Assembly: GCF_000485595.1 (NCBI RefSeq)
Contig: NW_014578502.1
Coordinates: 56,173 to 120,172 of the forward strand
Reading direction: 5' to 3'
From: Priapulus caudatus
Lineage: Eukaryota; Priapulida; Priapulimorpha; Priapulimorphida; Priapulidae
DNA: 64,000 nucleotides
In this document: positions 1-11,178 of the stretch, piece by piece
Layout of the letters: every line of letters begins with the position of its first letter
Position numbering within the stretch: position 1 is the stretch's first letter
Program-made: the position numbers and the translations under genes
Notes under the pieces: generated by a model
What the model was told of the DNA's origin: nothing
The model's input: only the letters and a program-made list of their open reading frames with translations
The model's database searches: none

Positions 1-55
1 TGCGTGTGTGTGTGTGTGTGTGTGTGTGCGTGCGTGTGTGTGTGTGTGTGTGTGC

Positions 56-87
<32 letters not shown>
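1..87. repeat. (TG)n/(TGCG)n microsatellite
   Basis: Dinucleotide TG repeat with interspersed CG steps at the very start of the window. The reading frames across it are low complexity and not genes. Confidence 0.98.
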
Positions 88-140
88 TTAGCAATTACTT
101 GTCAGGGCTCTGGCGACTTTATTTTCCAACGTATTTTCGT

Positions 141-323
141 GAAACTTTTTCTCTCTCTTTCTCTTTCTCTCTCCCTCTCTCGCTCTCCCTGTATGACACT
201 CTTTATTTCTCTCTCTCACCTTCTCTCGCGCTCTATTTTTCTTTCTTTTTCTCTGGGTGTCACTCTCTATTTCTTTCTCTCTCTCTCTCTCTCAATCACT
301 TTCTCCCTTTCTTTTGCTCTCTC

Positions 324-392
<69 letters not shown>

Positions 393-454
393 CACTCTCT
401 CTCTCACTCTTCCGCTTTCTCGGTCTCTCTCTCTCTTGCTTCTCGCAACACAGA
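141..454. repeat. (TC)n polypyrimidine tract
   Basis: Long CT-rich tract with a pure (TC)n core at about 320-385. Open frames through it encode only Leu/Ser or Arg/Glu runs and are shadows of the repeat. Confidence 0.97.
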
Positions 455-457
455 GAA

Positions 458-689
458 AACTAGACAGAGTGCACTCACGGAGTGCATACCTCCGCCAGCG
501 CCATACGCCATGCGCCCCATGTAACATGTATATGTTACGAGCTGGCTCGCTGCTCGCTGCTGGCTGCTGCTGACTGACTGGCCTGCTGCTGACTCGACGT
601 GCTAATATCGATCGCGCAAACACACTAACACACGAACACACTACACGAGAACGATCACATAACCTCCTCCACTCCGTGGGCGGAGGTAA
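458..689 (+). repeat. Dispersed repeat AACTAGACAGAG...GGCGGAGGTAA, copy 1
   Basis: Starts AACTAGACAGAGTGCACTC, continues with a GAGTGCATACCTCCGCC block, a GCTGGCTCGCTGCTGGCTGC-type low-complexity core, a CGAACACAC tract and a GATCACATAACCTCC block, and ends GGGCGGAGGTAA. The ends carry complementary boxes (CCTCCGCC near the start, GGCGGAGG at the end). Copies 2 to 4 share the order of blocks. The family is not recognised. It is probably a non-autonomous mobile repeat. Confidence 0.7.
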
Positions 690-922
690 CTAGACAGAGG
701 GCACTCACGGAGAGTGCATACGTTCGCCAGCTCGCTCGCTCGTAGCAGCCACTCGTTGAGCACACTGCTGCTCGCTCACATGTACACGCTCGCTGGCTCG
801 CTGCGCTGGCTGGCTGATGCGCTAATATCGATCACGCGAACACACTGACACACTAACACACTAACACACGAACACAAAAGAGCGATCACATAACCTCCTC
901 CAACTCCATTTGGCGGAGGTAA
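688..922 (+). repeat. Dispersed repeat, copy 2 (tandem to copy 1)
   Basis: Second copy of the AACTAGACAGAG...GGCGGAGGTAA repeat, abutting copy 1 head to tail. The junction reads GGAGGTAACTAGACAGAGG, so the two copies share the AA at the boundary. Confidence 0.7.
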
Positions 923-1053
923 CACCACGCCCAACACACCTCTCAAAGAATTGGTTGCTCGGAGAAAAAAATTGATACGTGGTTGCGACGTTATTTCCGC
1001 ATGTATACAGTCGTGGGAGCGCTTCAGCTGCTCGCTGACTAAACCCATACTTT

Positions 1054-1360
1054 TTACCTCCGCCAGGGGCTTGGCGGAGGTTATGTTTTCACCGGCGTGT
1101 CTTTGAGTGTTGGTTTGTGTGTTTGTGGGTTTGTGTGTTACCATGCACGTTTCAGTTCACTTCCGCTAGGTGCGCTGGCTGTATGCTTACAAACACGCAA
1201 CCACAGGCTAAGGGGCAACCACAGTCCTCCCCCACCTGCACGCTCGCACTAATCCGGATCCAATTAATTATTTAATTAATTAATTAATTAAAAAAAAAAA
1301 TTCACATTGAGAGAATTCAGCTGCCTTGGCGGAGGTCTGTGCTCTCCGAGTGCTCTAGTT
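1054..1360 (-). repeat. Dispersed repeat, copy 4 (diverged, minus strand)
   Basis: The plus strand begins TTACCTCCGCC (1054) and ends CTCTAGTT (1353-1360), the reverse complements of the two family ends. The interior is diverged and contains a (TTAA)n stretch near 1262-1300 and a second GGCGGAGGT box at about 1328. Confidence 0.5.
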
Positions 1361-1872
1361 AATATATGAATTGACCTGGGAGCTTGCCCAGTTACCTACA
1401 TAGCAAATTGCCGCACCACAGTATTTGTTTGTGTCCTGAAATAAATCACTGTTGGCATAGTTTGGTTGTAAGTTATTGTTGTTGACAGTGTGGTTATAAA
1501 TGTCTCTTTTGTCACGGTGTGGTAATTGCTGTTGACATGTTGCAGTGTAAATAAAATGATGAATTGAATTGAATTGGCAGTGTGGTTGTAAGTCACTATT
1601 GTTGACTGGAGTAGCATTTTTTTTTTACACATGTAGTTATTAGAAGCTAGAGTACTATAAAACTAATTTCAGTGTTGTATAGTATTCACAGTGTAATGGT
1701 TTTCTGTGAGTTGTTTTATTTAGTATTTCATTGGTAGACGAGCACGTGTATTGATGTTTGTGGTGCTGACGGGTCATTTATGAATAAGTTGTTCATCTGT
1801 AGTGCGCAGACGGTTTCTGAGAATAGAGGGAACGGTTAGGCGTGACATGATTGTGTGGGCATGGGTGCCATA
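1361..1872. other. Intergenic, no gene recognised
   Basis: AT-rich sequence with short repeats of a GTGTGGTTGTAAGT-like phrase (about 1464, 1490, 1579). No exon with plausible splice sites and no recognisable protein was seen. Confidence 0.5.
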
Positions 1873-2789
1873 CCCAGGGGGCAAGACAGGTTTACCAGAA
1901 CCGGGATGCTATAAAAGGTTGTTTGGTATCAACGTGTTCAGGGGACCTCCCTGAACAACTTCCAGGTGGACAACCTTGAAAATATGCTGCTGAAAAAAAT
2001 TGGCGGTCATTTTTCAAAATGGCCACCGTGTGTAACTAAGGATGATCAATTTTTAAGATATTGTTTGAATAGAACTTGCTTTCACCATGTGTGTGGTATC
2101 ATATTAAAGGGAATTATATTTTCTACAAGATGATACCACATTTAATGAGCTTAGTGATGATTTTAATGCCAATTTTGGGCAAAAAATGTGATTTTTTACC
2201 ATTTTTTTCCCAAAATGTGAATTGCACCAAAATTTATTTTTCTCCATATTCAAACGTCCTTGTTGAGAATGAATTGGCAACTTTTCAGAAAACTGCCCAT
2301 ATGGTATGGTTAATATTGTCGCAAAGCTCAAAGTTTATTGCTTTTCCTAACAAGAAAGTTATATTACCTCCAAATTTAACATATTGCATATAGAGAGACT
2401 AAAAAACAGCATTTTGCTACATTATTAGTGCGGGATTACAGCGTGTCATGAAAATAGCTTCCCGTAGGATTTTGTGCTCAAATTCAATTTTTTTGCTTTA
2501 TCGAGGTTGATTTAGGCCGTCAAACTATCAGAAAATGCGCGGGTCGCTTCAAATTTAATCTAGTTTTAATTTAGTTTAATTTAATTTTATATAGGGAATG
2601 TTCCTTCTACTTTATTCTAAATCTGTAAGCTGAGCATCGAAAAGAACAACACAAAATAATAAACGTTTACTTGTAATTTTAATTGTGAACAGAATAATGG
2701 GGACAGAGATGACAAATAATACCTTGGACACTAGATACATTCGAACATAAAATTACCTGTCACTGTGCGTTAGTTAATTGTCACCTGCA

Positions 2790-3480
2790 AGTCACTGCCT
2801 TTCACTGCTTGTCAAAACTATTGCCAGTGTACTGAACACCGGCCTGGCACTTGGTTCTTGATCCCTGCAGCGACATCCAAATGTAAAACATGCCAACGGG
2901 CCCTTCTTCGCCACAGGAACAGTTTCTGTTGCACCCTCTGGTGCAGCCACTACGCGGACTGGCCTGCTTCTGTCGATTGTTGCAGCCAGCGCTGGTGATG
3001 TTGAAGGACTGGGCACAAGTTTCCCATCCTGCCACGAGCCCAGCCATACTCCTCAAATGGCGAAGCTCTGGCCTCGCCAATGTGTGCCACTCTTGCTATG
3101 ACAAGTTTGCTAGAGCTGCACGTCGTAGGTGTTGTCAAGAAATGCATCTTCTGTCGGTGTAGCAGCTTCAGCCAGAATTGAAACCTGTTATCAGGAATTT
3201 GTTCACCCTCAGCTTTTCCAATACACATCTCCTCAAAGTCACACAGCTTTGTTAGAGCTACACAGTTGATGACAAGCTTGATTTTTAAATTACCATTTTA
3301 ATGCAGAGACGATATATCCAGCAACAACTTGATTTTTTGGGAAGAATTACTGAATAGTTATGGGTTTTTGACCGTACCATTTCTTGAACGTTGCGCGCTA
3401 CTGCCAACTTTCTGGTCGGTATATTTGCAGGTTCCAAATGTGTGTCTTGGACCTTGCCCTCGCCAAAGTCTTTCAAGTTT
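2790..3480 (-). pseudogene. Inverted duplicate of the transposon ORF 3' part
   Basis: On the minus strand, frames read KDFGEGKVQDT (about 3440-3476), PFEEYGWA (about 3040) and the Cys-rich GCTRGCNRNCSC block (about 2890-2940). They match the plus-strand relic at 4480-4960. This is the left inverted arm of the element, with its own independent frameshifts. Confidence 0.6.
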
Positions 3481-3817
3481 AGATATGTGTGTCAGTCTCT
3501 GCTACCTGCTCATCCAGCGTCTTCTTCACAACGTGAAGAAAAGATAGCTTGTCGTGTCTATTCCACTCAGGCTGTGGAATTGTACAGATGTACGTGCACG
3601 GTGACATGGCGAAAAGATCCAATATGCACANAGTATTAAAGATTGTACAGTTTACCACACAAGTTTGGATCTGTTTCTACATCATTTCGACATCAACGCT
3701 CATACCTGAAGACAGCAGTGGTGGTTGACGAAATGCATGCCATACGCCACTGGTCATTCAAGAAAGATGAAACATTCAGAGCCATTGCTGATCGCTACAA
3801 GCACTAGCTGCTGAAAG

Positions 3818-4708
3818 ATGTTCCTGCTGGCACAGGGATCATACATTTCTGCTGTTACCAATACAGTGAACAAAGTCTCAAATCAGCAGAGCAGCAGCAC
3901 AGGTACGGCCGATCCAGACCAGCTAAGGTGTTTGAAGTCAGTGAGCAGTACTGAGCCCCAGACCCACAAGAATTCTTCTCAGTATCAGCCAACAAAGCTG
4001 AGTTTCCTGTGTGAGACGTGGACCGAGAGTGAACAGCTAGATCCAGCACTGGGTTCAACTCGCCTTTACCTAGGCGGAGGATTCAAGGAAGAAACCCTGA
4101 GTGTGCTGCTCACCGAAGGGTCCGCAACTGACGTCACTGCCTTGGAGTCTACACAGCAGGAGGCTGATACAAGTCATGCTATATACAGCGTTCAGAATGA
4201 AGATGTTGAGAGAGTGATCATTCACGGCAATGACACGGATATCATCATCATCTGTGTCTACTATGCCACCACTATTCTGAAAGATCTTCCTGAACTGTGG
4301 GCGAGAACTGCCACGGAGAACTACCTACCCATACACTAAATGGCTGTGGCACTGGGACCTTCGCAGTGTCGTGCACTACCATTTATCCACAGCCTGAGTG
4401 GAAGAGACACGACAAGCTATCTTTTCTTCACTGGGAAGAAGACCTGGATGAGCAGTAGCAAGACTACACACATATCTAAACTTGAAGACTTTGGCGAGCA
4501 AGGTCAGCAAGACATCACATTGGAACTCATCGACCAGGCACGCAAGCTTGTCATCACTGTGTACTCTAACAAAGCTGTTGACTTCGAGGAGTGTGATCTT
4601 GGAAAACTGAGGGTCAACAAATTCCTGAATAACAGGTCAACTCTGCTGAAGCTGCTACCACCAACAGAAGATGCATTTCTTGACAACACCTACGACGTGC
4701 AGCTCTAG
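3818..4708 (+). pseudogene. Degenerate transposon-associated ORF with DTD motif, C-terminal part
   Basis: One reading frame is interrupted by an in-frame TAA at 4337-4339. Before the stop it carries an EADTSHAIYS segment and HGNDTDIIII, then DLPELW. After it come ALP.IHSLSGRDTTS, a GKK..W motif and LPPTEDAFL. These blocks resemble, from memory, a family of long uncharacterised proteins common in marine invertebrate genomes with an EADTR...DTDVVVL...IH.LTGCDTTS...GKK.W layout. The DTD segment recalls PIN/FEN1-like nuclease folds, but that is inference. Frame is lost again after 4708. The stop falls where the family has a conserved acidic codon, so a point nonsense mutation is likely. The N-terminus was not located. 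Confidence 0.6.
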
Positions 4709-5022
4709 CAACTTTCATAGACAAGAGTGCACACATTGGCAGGCCAGAGCTTCCCCCATTTGAGGAGTATGGCTGGGCTCTGCAGGATGGGAAACTTGTC
4801 CCAGTCCCTTCAACTCAACCAGCCTGGCTGCAGACAATGACAAAGCAAGGCCATCGCGTGTGGCTGCACCAGAGGGTGCAACAGAAACTGTTCCTGTGCG
4901 AAGAAGGCTGTTGCATGTTACATTGGATGTCGCTGCCAGGGATCAGCAACCAAGTGCAGCCGTGTTCAGTACACTGCAATATTTGAAAGCAGTGAAAGCA
5001 GTGACTTGGACAGTGACAATTA
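4709..5022 (+). pseudogene. 3' end of the transposon ORF: GW..(D)GKLVPV and Cys-rich tail, frameshifted
   Basis: Downstream of the stop at 4708, another frame reads PPFEEYGWALQDGKLVPV, followed by a Cys-rich stretch (CTRGCNRNCSC-like in another frame). That order (LPPT, then YGW...GKLVPV, then a CxxxCxC tail) is the usual C-terminus of the family. At least two frame changes are needed, so it is a relic. The inverted duplicate at about 2790-3228 on the minus strand shows the same PFEEYGWA motif with its own frameshifts. Confidence 0.55.
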
Positions 5023-5877
5023 ACTAACGCACAGTGACAGGTAATTTTATGTTCGATGTATTAGTGTCCAAGGTATATTTGTCATTCTGTCCCATTATTC
5101 TGTTCACAATTAAAATGACAGTAAACGTTTATTATTTGTGTTGTTCTTTTTCATGCTCAGCTTACAGATTTAGAATAAAGAGAAGGAACATTACTATATA
5201 AAATTAAATTAAACTAAAATTAAAACTAAATTAAATTTGAACCCCGCCATTTTCTGATAGTTTGACCCTAAATCAACTCGATAAAGCAAAAAAATGAATT
5301 TGAGCACAAAAATCCTACGGGAGCTATTTTCATGACACGCTGTAATCCCCACTATAATGTACAAAATGCTGTTTTTAGTTAATATCAAAATGTTAAATTT
5401 GGAGTAATATAACTTTATTGTTAGAAAAGCAATAAACTTGAGCTTTTGCGACAATATTAACCATACAGATAGGCAGTTTTCTGAAAAGTTCCAATTCATT
5501 ACTCAAAAGGACGTTTAAAATATGGAGAAAAATAAATTTTGGTGCAATTCATATTTTGGAATAAAATGTTAAAAAATCAAATTTTTTGCCCAAAATTGGC
5601 ATTAAAATCATCACTAAGCTCATTAAATGTAGTGTCATCTTGTAGAAAATATAATTCCCTTTAATATGATACCACACACATGGTGAAAGCTGTCCTTAGT
5701 TACACACGGTGGCCATTTTGAAAAATGGCCACCAATTTTTTTCAGCAGCATATTTTCAAGGTTGTCCACCTGGAAGTTGTTCAGGGAGGTCCCCTGAACA
5801 CGTTGATACGAAACAACCTTTTATAGCATCCCGGTTCTGGTAAACCTGTCTTGCCCCCCTGGGTACTATACGTTATA

Positions 5878-5885
5878 GTCTAGTC
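5878..5885. other. Target site duplication GTCTAGTC (left)
   Basis: The same 8 bp occurs at 6209-6216 immediately after the right end of the MITE. Confidence 0.9.
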
Positions 5886-6208
5886 CAGGGGTGGGCAAAT
5901 TGATTTTTTTTTTTTTAAATCAATAAATTTGTGTGAAAGTCAACATGCTTGTGCTTGAACCGAGGCTGACTTTTTCATTGTCATACAGATTAGTGTTCTA
6001 TTGTCTCTGGTTCGCTCTGTAACGCCATTTCAGCTAATTATGGTTCAGAGATGGCGCCCTTGAGGCGAAACGCACGTATTATCTTAGAGCACGTATCTTA
6101 GAGCACGTATTATCTTAGAGCGCACCGCCCGATTTTAAAAGGTGCGGCCCTTTGACTTTTCATGGCCCACTGATGCGGCCCTCGCTTTGAAAAGTTTGCC
6201 CACCCCTG
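5886..6208. mobile_element. hAT-type MITE, 323 bp
   Basis: Begins CAGGGGTGGGCAAA and ends TTTGCCCACCCCTG, a perfect 14-bp terminal inverted repeat of the classic hAT form. It is flanked on both sides by GTCTAGTC, the 8-bp target duplication expected for hAT. The interior has no intact ORF. A minus-strand frame near 6110-6200 is a shadow of the right end. Confidence 0.92.
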
Positions 6209-6216
6209 GTCTAGTC

Positions 6217-6685
6217 CGTATCCCCCGTCGGTTGTATCACCTACGGTATGTGGGTTCCTAATGTATATAAACTCAGTGGCGGCGCACGTCCAGTGTAACA
6301 CCAACAGGGACAGCGAGCACTGCGTTACTCTGGGCTTTTGCTCGGGATATGCTGTCCAGGTAGAGGTGATAAGTAAAATCAGTGATTAATAATGACAAAT
6401 TGTCCTTATTACCCCCTGGTAAAATCTATACTCCGTATACACGCATTTACTGAGCCTCTGCTATGGCTTCTAATGTACTGCGCTTTCTTTGTGATTACGA
6501 GATGATGAGTGAGACCATAGATACATACAACACATAGTTGTATATATCTATGGTGAGACGGAAGCCGACGGAAGTTCTAAGCTGAAAATCCTCCGAGATA
6601 AAGCCGTAAGCGAGTTCGGCGCGTGTTCCGATGTTACGTCATCGCTCACGTGCTCAACGTCGTTCTGCAGGCTGGCGTGACTGCG
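6217..6685. other. Intergenic, nothing recognised
   Basis: No splice-supported exon, RNA gene or mobile-element ends were seen. Confidence 0.4.
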
Positions 6686-6689
6686 TGCA

Positions 6690-6995
6690 GCGTTTCCCGC
6701 AGACATGTGACGCCGCAGACGGGTGACGAAGCATGCGGTTGACGCAGCAGACGAGTGACGCAGCACACGAGTGTCGCAGCAGACGGGTGACTCAGCAGGC
6801 GGGTGTCGCAGCAGACGGGTGACGCAGCAGGCGGGTGTCGCAGCAGACGGGTGACGCAGCAGACGGGTGACGCAGCAGATGGGTGACGCAGCAGGCGGGT
6901 GACGCAACAAACGGGTGACGCAGCAGACGAATGACGCAGTAGACGGGTGACGCAGCAGACGGGTGACGCAGTAGGCGGGTGACGCAGCAGCCGTA
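6690..6995. repeat. Minisatellite, 16-bp unit (GACGCAGCAGACGGGT)
   Basis: Roughly 18 imperfect copies of a 16-bp unit. Because 16 is not a multiple of three, a translated frame repeats every 48 nt, giving a 16-residue periodic minus-strand ORF (CCVTRLLRHPPA-like). I regard that ORF as a by-product of the repeat. Confidence 0.9.
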
Positions 6996-7657
6996 GTTGC
7001 TACAGGCTGTTGATGCCTCGTCGTTTAGGATACGCTTATATTAGGTGGGATAATCGTTTCCCATTTGCCATACATACGAAAAAAACTCCCATAAATCAGC
7101 AAAGATTTTTTGAGAAATTACAACGCCATCCTCTGAATTGACGTTGCAAGCGACGCCATATAATTATGTTGTTAACTCAAACATTCTCCAATAATTTTTT
7201 ATGTAAACAAGGTGTTCCCGGCACACATGAAATGGCCACTTTGCAACGTGATTTTACGTGTAAAAGTAGAGTTCCTTTGACAATTCCCCGGCCGCCCCAG
7301 CAGTTTACACCGGACGAGCCATCTACACTGTCACATTCAGCAATGATTATAGTTTCTGAACTTAACAATTGCAAGGAGTTCTAACCCTTTCCATTAAGAA
7401 ATAAAAAAAATCGAGCGCGCGGACATACTACAAAACGATTTTATTCTTGCCCTGTTCCAGCGCTCATTGGCTTATTTGCCACTGTATTGAAAGCTGCATG
7501 ATCGCCGACCCAACATACACATGGCGCCAAATTTTCAATGTTAATTAGTTGGCCGTACTCGTGTAAATAGATGAGAAATATAAATGCGTGAAGATTATAT
7601 AAAAATAGTAAGATAATATATATAAAATTGGAACAAACAGCGTGAAACCGATTTCAT
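6996..7657. other. Intergenic, nothing recognised
   Basis: AT-rich; no supported gene or mobile-element ends were seen. Confidence 0.4.
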
Positions 7658-8356
7658 AATTTACAGACCCAAGTTAAAACAGTTAAGCCACTATATTATA
7701 CTTCGGGCATTATTCCATCGAAGTGATCACTGTATTATTCCCGATGGATTGATTGAATGCCAAGATTTGCTGTAGACATCGGATTGAAAAATATCTAAAA
7801 AAAAATTAGGAGATGGCATTTATAACATACAATCGCCAGTGTCGCCTAGTCTGCGTGCTAGGCGAGAATTGCGTTTCCTTATGTTTTTTATTTTATTTTT
7901 GATGATATCATTTCGATTTTATGCGTAAACGAGTAATTACGATTAAAATTCAATGGAACTTTGAAATTTAATTAAATAAATATTAAATAAAGATACAAAT
8001 CAGTATGATAAAGCCAACAATATCAATCCGAGCCGAAACAAACAAAAGGAAAAAATAAGAGTGTGCCACTGTGTAATATGGGGGCACTATATCACGCATA
8101 TGCCTATTGAGCATTGTAGGACATTATGCAATCTGACATCATAATAACAACTCCTCGTGATGCGTCTATTTCTTTTCGAATGGCAAAGCACAATGCACTT
8201 CACCACCGCCTGCATGAAGTGAATCTGGCACATGTGTTAGATTTATGTGTTCGATACTAGTGCGCTATAGTGGGGACTCAGCATTTCAGCTTTGAAATAC
8301 CTTATCAGATCTTTTAGCACCCATTTAAGAAATTAATTCCGCTCCTAGTTTGCTCG
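7658..8356 (+). repeat. Tandem duplication, unit 1
   Basis: Aligns by eye with 8370-9310. Shared blocks in the same order include AATTTACAGACCCAAGT, GATTTGCT.TAGACA, CGTAAACGAGTAATTACGAT, CAACAATATCAATC, GAGCCGAAACAAACAAAA and ATATGCCTATTGAGCAT. No conserved reading frame was found, so the unit appears non-coding. Confidence 0.85.
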
Positions 8357-8369
8357 TGAACGTTTGTTA

Positions 8370-8977
8370 ATTTACAGACCCAAGTCAAGACAGGCAGAGT
8401 AAAGCTGTGAAATACTCGTTCGGGTAATAGTCTATTTAATCAGTGATCACTAAATTATCCCATGGACTGCACTGTATTACATGTTTCCCATTGGAATGAT
8501 TAAATGTCATGATTTGCTATAGACAGTCTCAATATGAAGGCGATGCCATTTATAAGATATCATCGCCAGGGTCTGCGTGATTAAACTACATCATCAGGCA
8601 ATAAACCGGTCCAGATATCTGAATAGGATCGACTACCCATTCTCTTAAAAAGAAATTGGGTTTCCTTGTCGTTTTTTTAATCTGGATTTTGATTTCATTT
8701 TAATTTCACGCGTAAACGAGTAATTACGATTAAGATTAAATGGAACTTTAAACTTAAAATTAAAATTATAAATTAAATGATATTAAAATTCAATAAAGAT
8801 ACAAATAATTCAAATAAAACCAACAATATCAATCAGAGCCGAAACAAACAAAATGAAAAAATAAGAGTGTGTGACTCTGTAATATGAGGAGTACTATATC
8901 ACCAGGAGTTAATAAAGACAACGAAGGATTAATATAATTATTATAATATAATTATATTAATATTTATATATAATATT

Positions 8978-9010
<33 letters not shown>

Positions 9011-9310
9011 ATAATTATTATAATATAATTATTAATTTAAAACAATAAGAGTTGTCTTTATTAACTCCTGATATCACACATATGCCTATTGAGCATCGTA
9101 AGACATCTGGAGTAATAATAACTCCTCGCAATGCGCCTTTTTTCGAATGGCACGCAACACCACCGACTGACGTGAATATGGCACATCTTACAATAATTAT
9201 GTGCTCGATACTTGCGCTAGTTGTGACTCAGCTTTTCAGCTTTGAAACACATTAGCAGGTCCTTTAGCATTCGTGTAAAGAAGTAACGCCGTTCCTAGTT
9301 TGTTCGATGA
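8370..9310 (+). repeat. Tandem duplication, unit 2 (carries a MITE)
   Basis: Second unit, longer than unit 1 mainly because of the MITE at 8903-9070. Unit 1 preserves the uninterrupted site (CTATATCACGCATATGCC), which shows that the MITE inserted after the duplication. Confidence 0.85.
8903..9070. mobile_element. MITE, 168 bp, 7-bp target duplication ATATCAC
   Basis: Perfect 20-bp inverted ends: CAGGAGTTAATAAAGACAAC at the left and its reverse complement at the right. ATATCAC flanks both sides (8896-8902 and 9071-9077). The interior is almost entirely A/T. The CAGGAGT end and the 7-bp duplication match the much shorter palindromes at 11856, 34477 and 61701. Confidence 0.9.
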
Positions 9311-10940
9311 TCTCATTATCACGCACGAAACCAACGCGGAAACGAAACGCATCCTGGAGCAAATAACCTTGATTTCTCGTTGCTCTGAAAATGTGTTCAT
9401 GACCGAGACTTTTAATCTTTTTATTAAAGTCAGGACCTCGAATCATTACGTCGCCTAATCCGGCTCTAGCCACACCTACGCAATGCGTGAAATGACTCAC
9501 AATTTAATTCAACCGGGTTTATAAACTGTGCCATTTGATTGAAATATAGTGGAGCCATGGACGTAATCTTCTATAGCAACGATAATCGTCAATTTTATTC
9601 CATGGTTATCATTGCACAACATAGCGGGTGTCCATCGGAACTGAAAATATTATTATTCTAACAGAATAATTGAACACCGGCCCACCACTCCTCGACCCTT
9701 ATCGCTTATCCAATCGATTATACAATCGCTTATACAGTCATTGAGCGATTTTACGACTTTAGGCAATGCGGGGAGGGGGGGGTTCTCGCCTTGAAATACG
9801 ATAGAAAATACATCACGTACGGAGAATTTCACTCGATGTAACGTTGAGCACTGTCGCAGTCAAGCCGGAACCACGTGCGGCTGCCGTTTGTTTTCCTTCA
9901 CATTTTCATCCTAGTTTCCTTGCCCAGTCGTACGAGGGTGCGGGGCGCGGATTCGTCGCGATTATGCTTTGTTCCCCGACACTGGTCGGGTGTAGTAGTA
10001 TAGCTCCCTCTTTAGTGCTCCTATATAGTACTAGTGTGTAGCGTAGTTACTGTCCACTGCAGTTCACCAAGCCGGTAACATCAATTACTTTGTTCCGCGA
10101 CGTCTAATCTTCCGTTGTCGGTCCGGACAATGCCGCGATTTATGCGCGAAAGCACAGATCACGTGCTTCACAATGACCTTCATGCAGTGTACTTGAAACG
10201 GCCTACTGACCAAGATTTAAAACAGCGAGATATAGTCTTAATTATGTGCATGCACAAGCGTGTTTTGTGAAACCCAGGGGGAGTATCTGACCAATTGAAA
10301 TAACATTAGCCTAACGATGCATGTTTTCACAAGAGGCTACTAGAAAAGTGTCGCCCTAAGCAGGTTTTCTGGCCAGCATCGAGTGCATACATACCCATGA
10401 CTTATTTGGGCATGGCACCTAACTTTCGAGCGTATCGTGTGAAGAGCTTGACGATCGTGTTCGCGCGCTCTTTGAATTCATCGCTCCGTATTTTTGAAGT
10501 TATTCGAAGCCCCGGGATTATGCTTTCACACGCGTGCATGCGCGAAATGGAAATAAATTGCGATAGTACGAAAGTGAGAGTGTGTGCGAAGAAGATGTAA
10601 GAAAGGTCGAGTGTAAGAGTGGGTGAGAGTGATAACATAGGATTATTGTGAACTACATGCAGGGATTAAGAGAGCGGCAGATACACATAGAGAGGGGGAG
10701 ACACAGAGAGTTACCCGTTCTAGAAAATCTACTTATAAGCGTCGTGTCACGACGTAACGATTACTGTATAATCGTTTAATTCCAACTGAAGTTTGAACAA
10801 GCGATTTTGAGCTTAGCTACGGATAACGATAACTATAACGTATAACGGATGCTACATTTTACGGTTGTGTAAAGAGAGCGATCCGTATTAAGGATAGTCA
10901 ATACCGGAAAAGGAATAAATACCGATAAAGAAGGGCGGTC
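9311..10940. other. Intergenic, no gene recognised
   Basis: Mixed-composition sequence. A TATA-like CCTATATAG occurs at about 10018, followed by CAAGCCGGTAACA near 10067, a possible promoter and donor, but no coding exon could be attached. Confidence 0.35.
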
Positions 10941-10977
10941 CATGTACGCTTGGTCTCAGTGCACCACGTGTGAGTGC

Positions 10978-11178
10978 GTTCGCGTGTGTGTGTATGTGTG
11001 TGTGTGTGTGTGTGTGTGCGTGCCGAGTGCGGCTGCGTGGCGTGCGTCGTGCGTGCGTGGCGTGGCGTGCGTGCGTGCGTGCGTGCGTTGCGTGCGTGGG
11101 CGTGCGTGCGTGGTATGTATGTATGTATGTATGTATGTATGTATGTATGTATGTATGTATGTATGTGTGTATGTATGT
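10978..11178. repeat. Compound microsatellite (TG)n-(TGCG)n-(TATG)n
   Basis: Three adjacent simple repeats in one block. All open frames through it are Val-Cys, His-Thr or Cys-Met-Tyr runs. Confidence 0.97.

Larger units (their letters stand above)
1873..5863 (+). mobile_element. Large palindromic DNA transposon (about 4 kb) with very long inverted arms
   Basis: The left end, CCCAGGGGGCAAGACAGG, is matched by the reverse complement at 5863 with one extra G, and both ends abut TA, suggesting a TA target duplication. The inverted arms run from about 1873-3590 and 4370-5863 and include coding sequence, so the left arm is an inverted duplicate of the 3' half of the element. The unique loop is about 3590-4370. 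The arms have diverged by substitutions and indels. One ambiguous base lies at 3631. The coding region is broken, so this copy is not autonomous. Confidence 0.8.
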
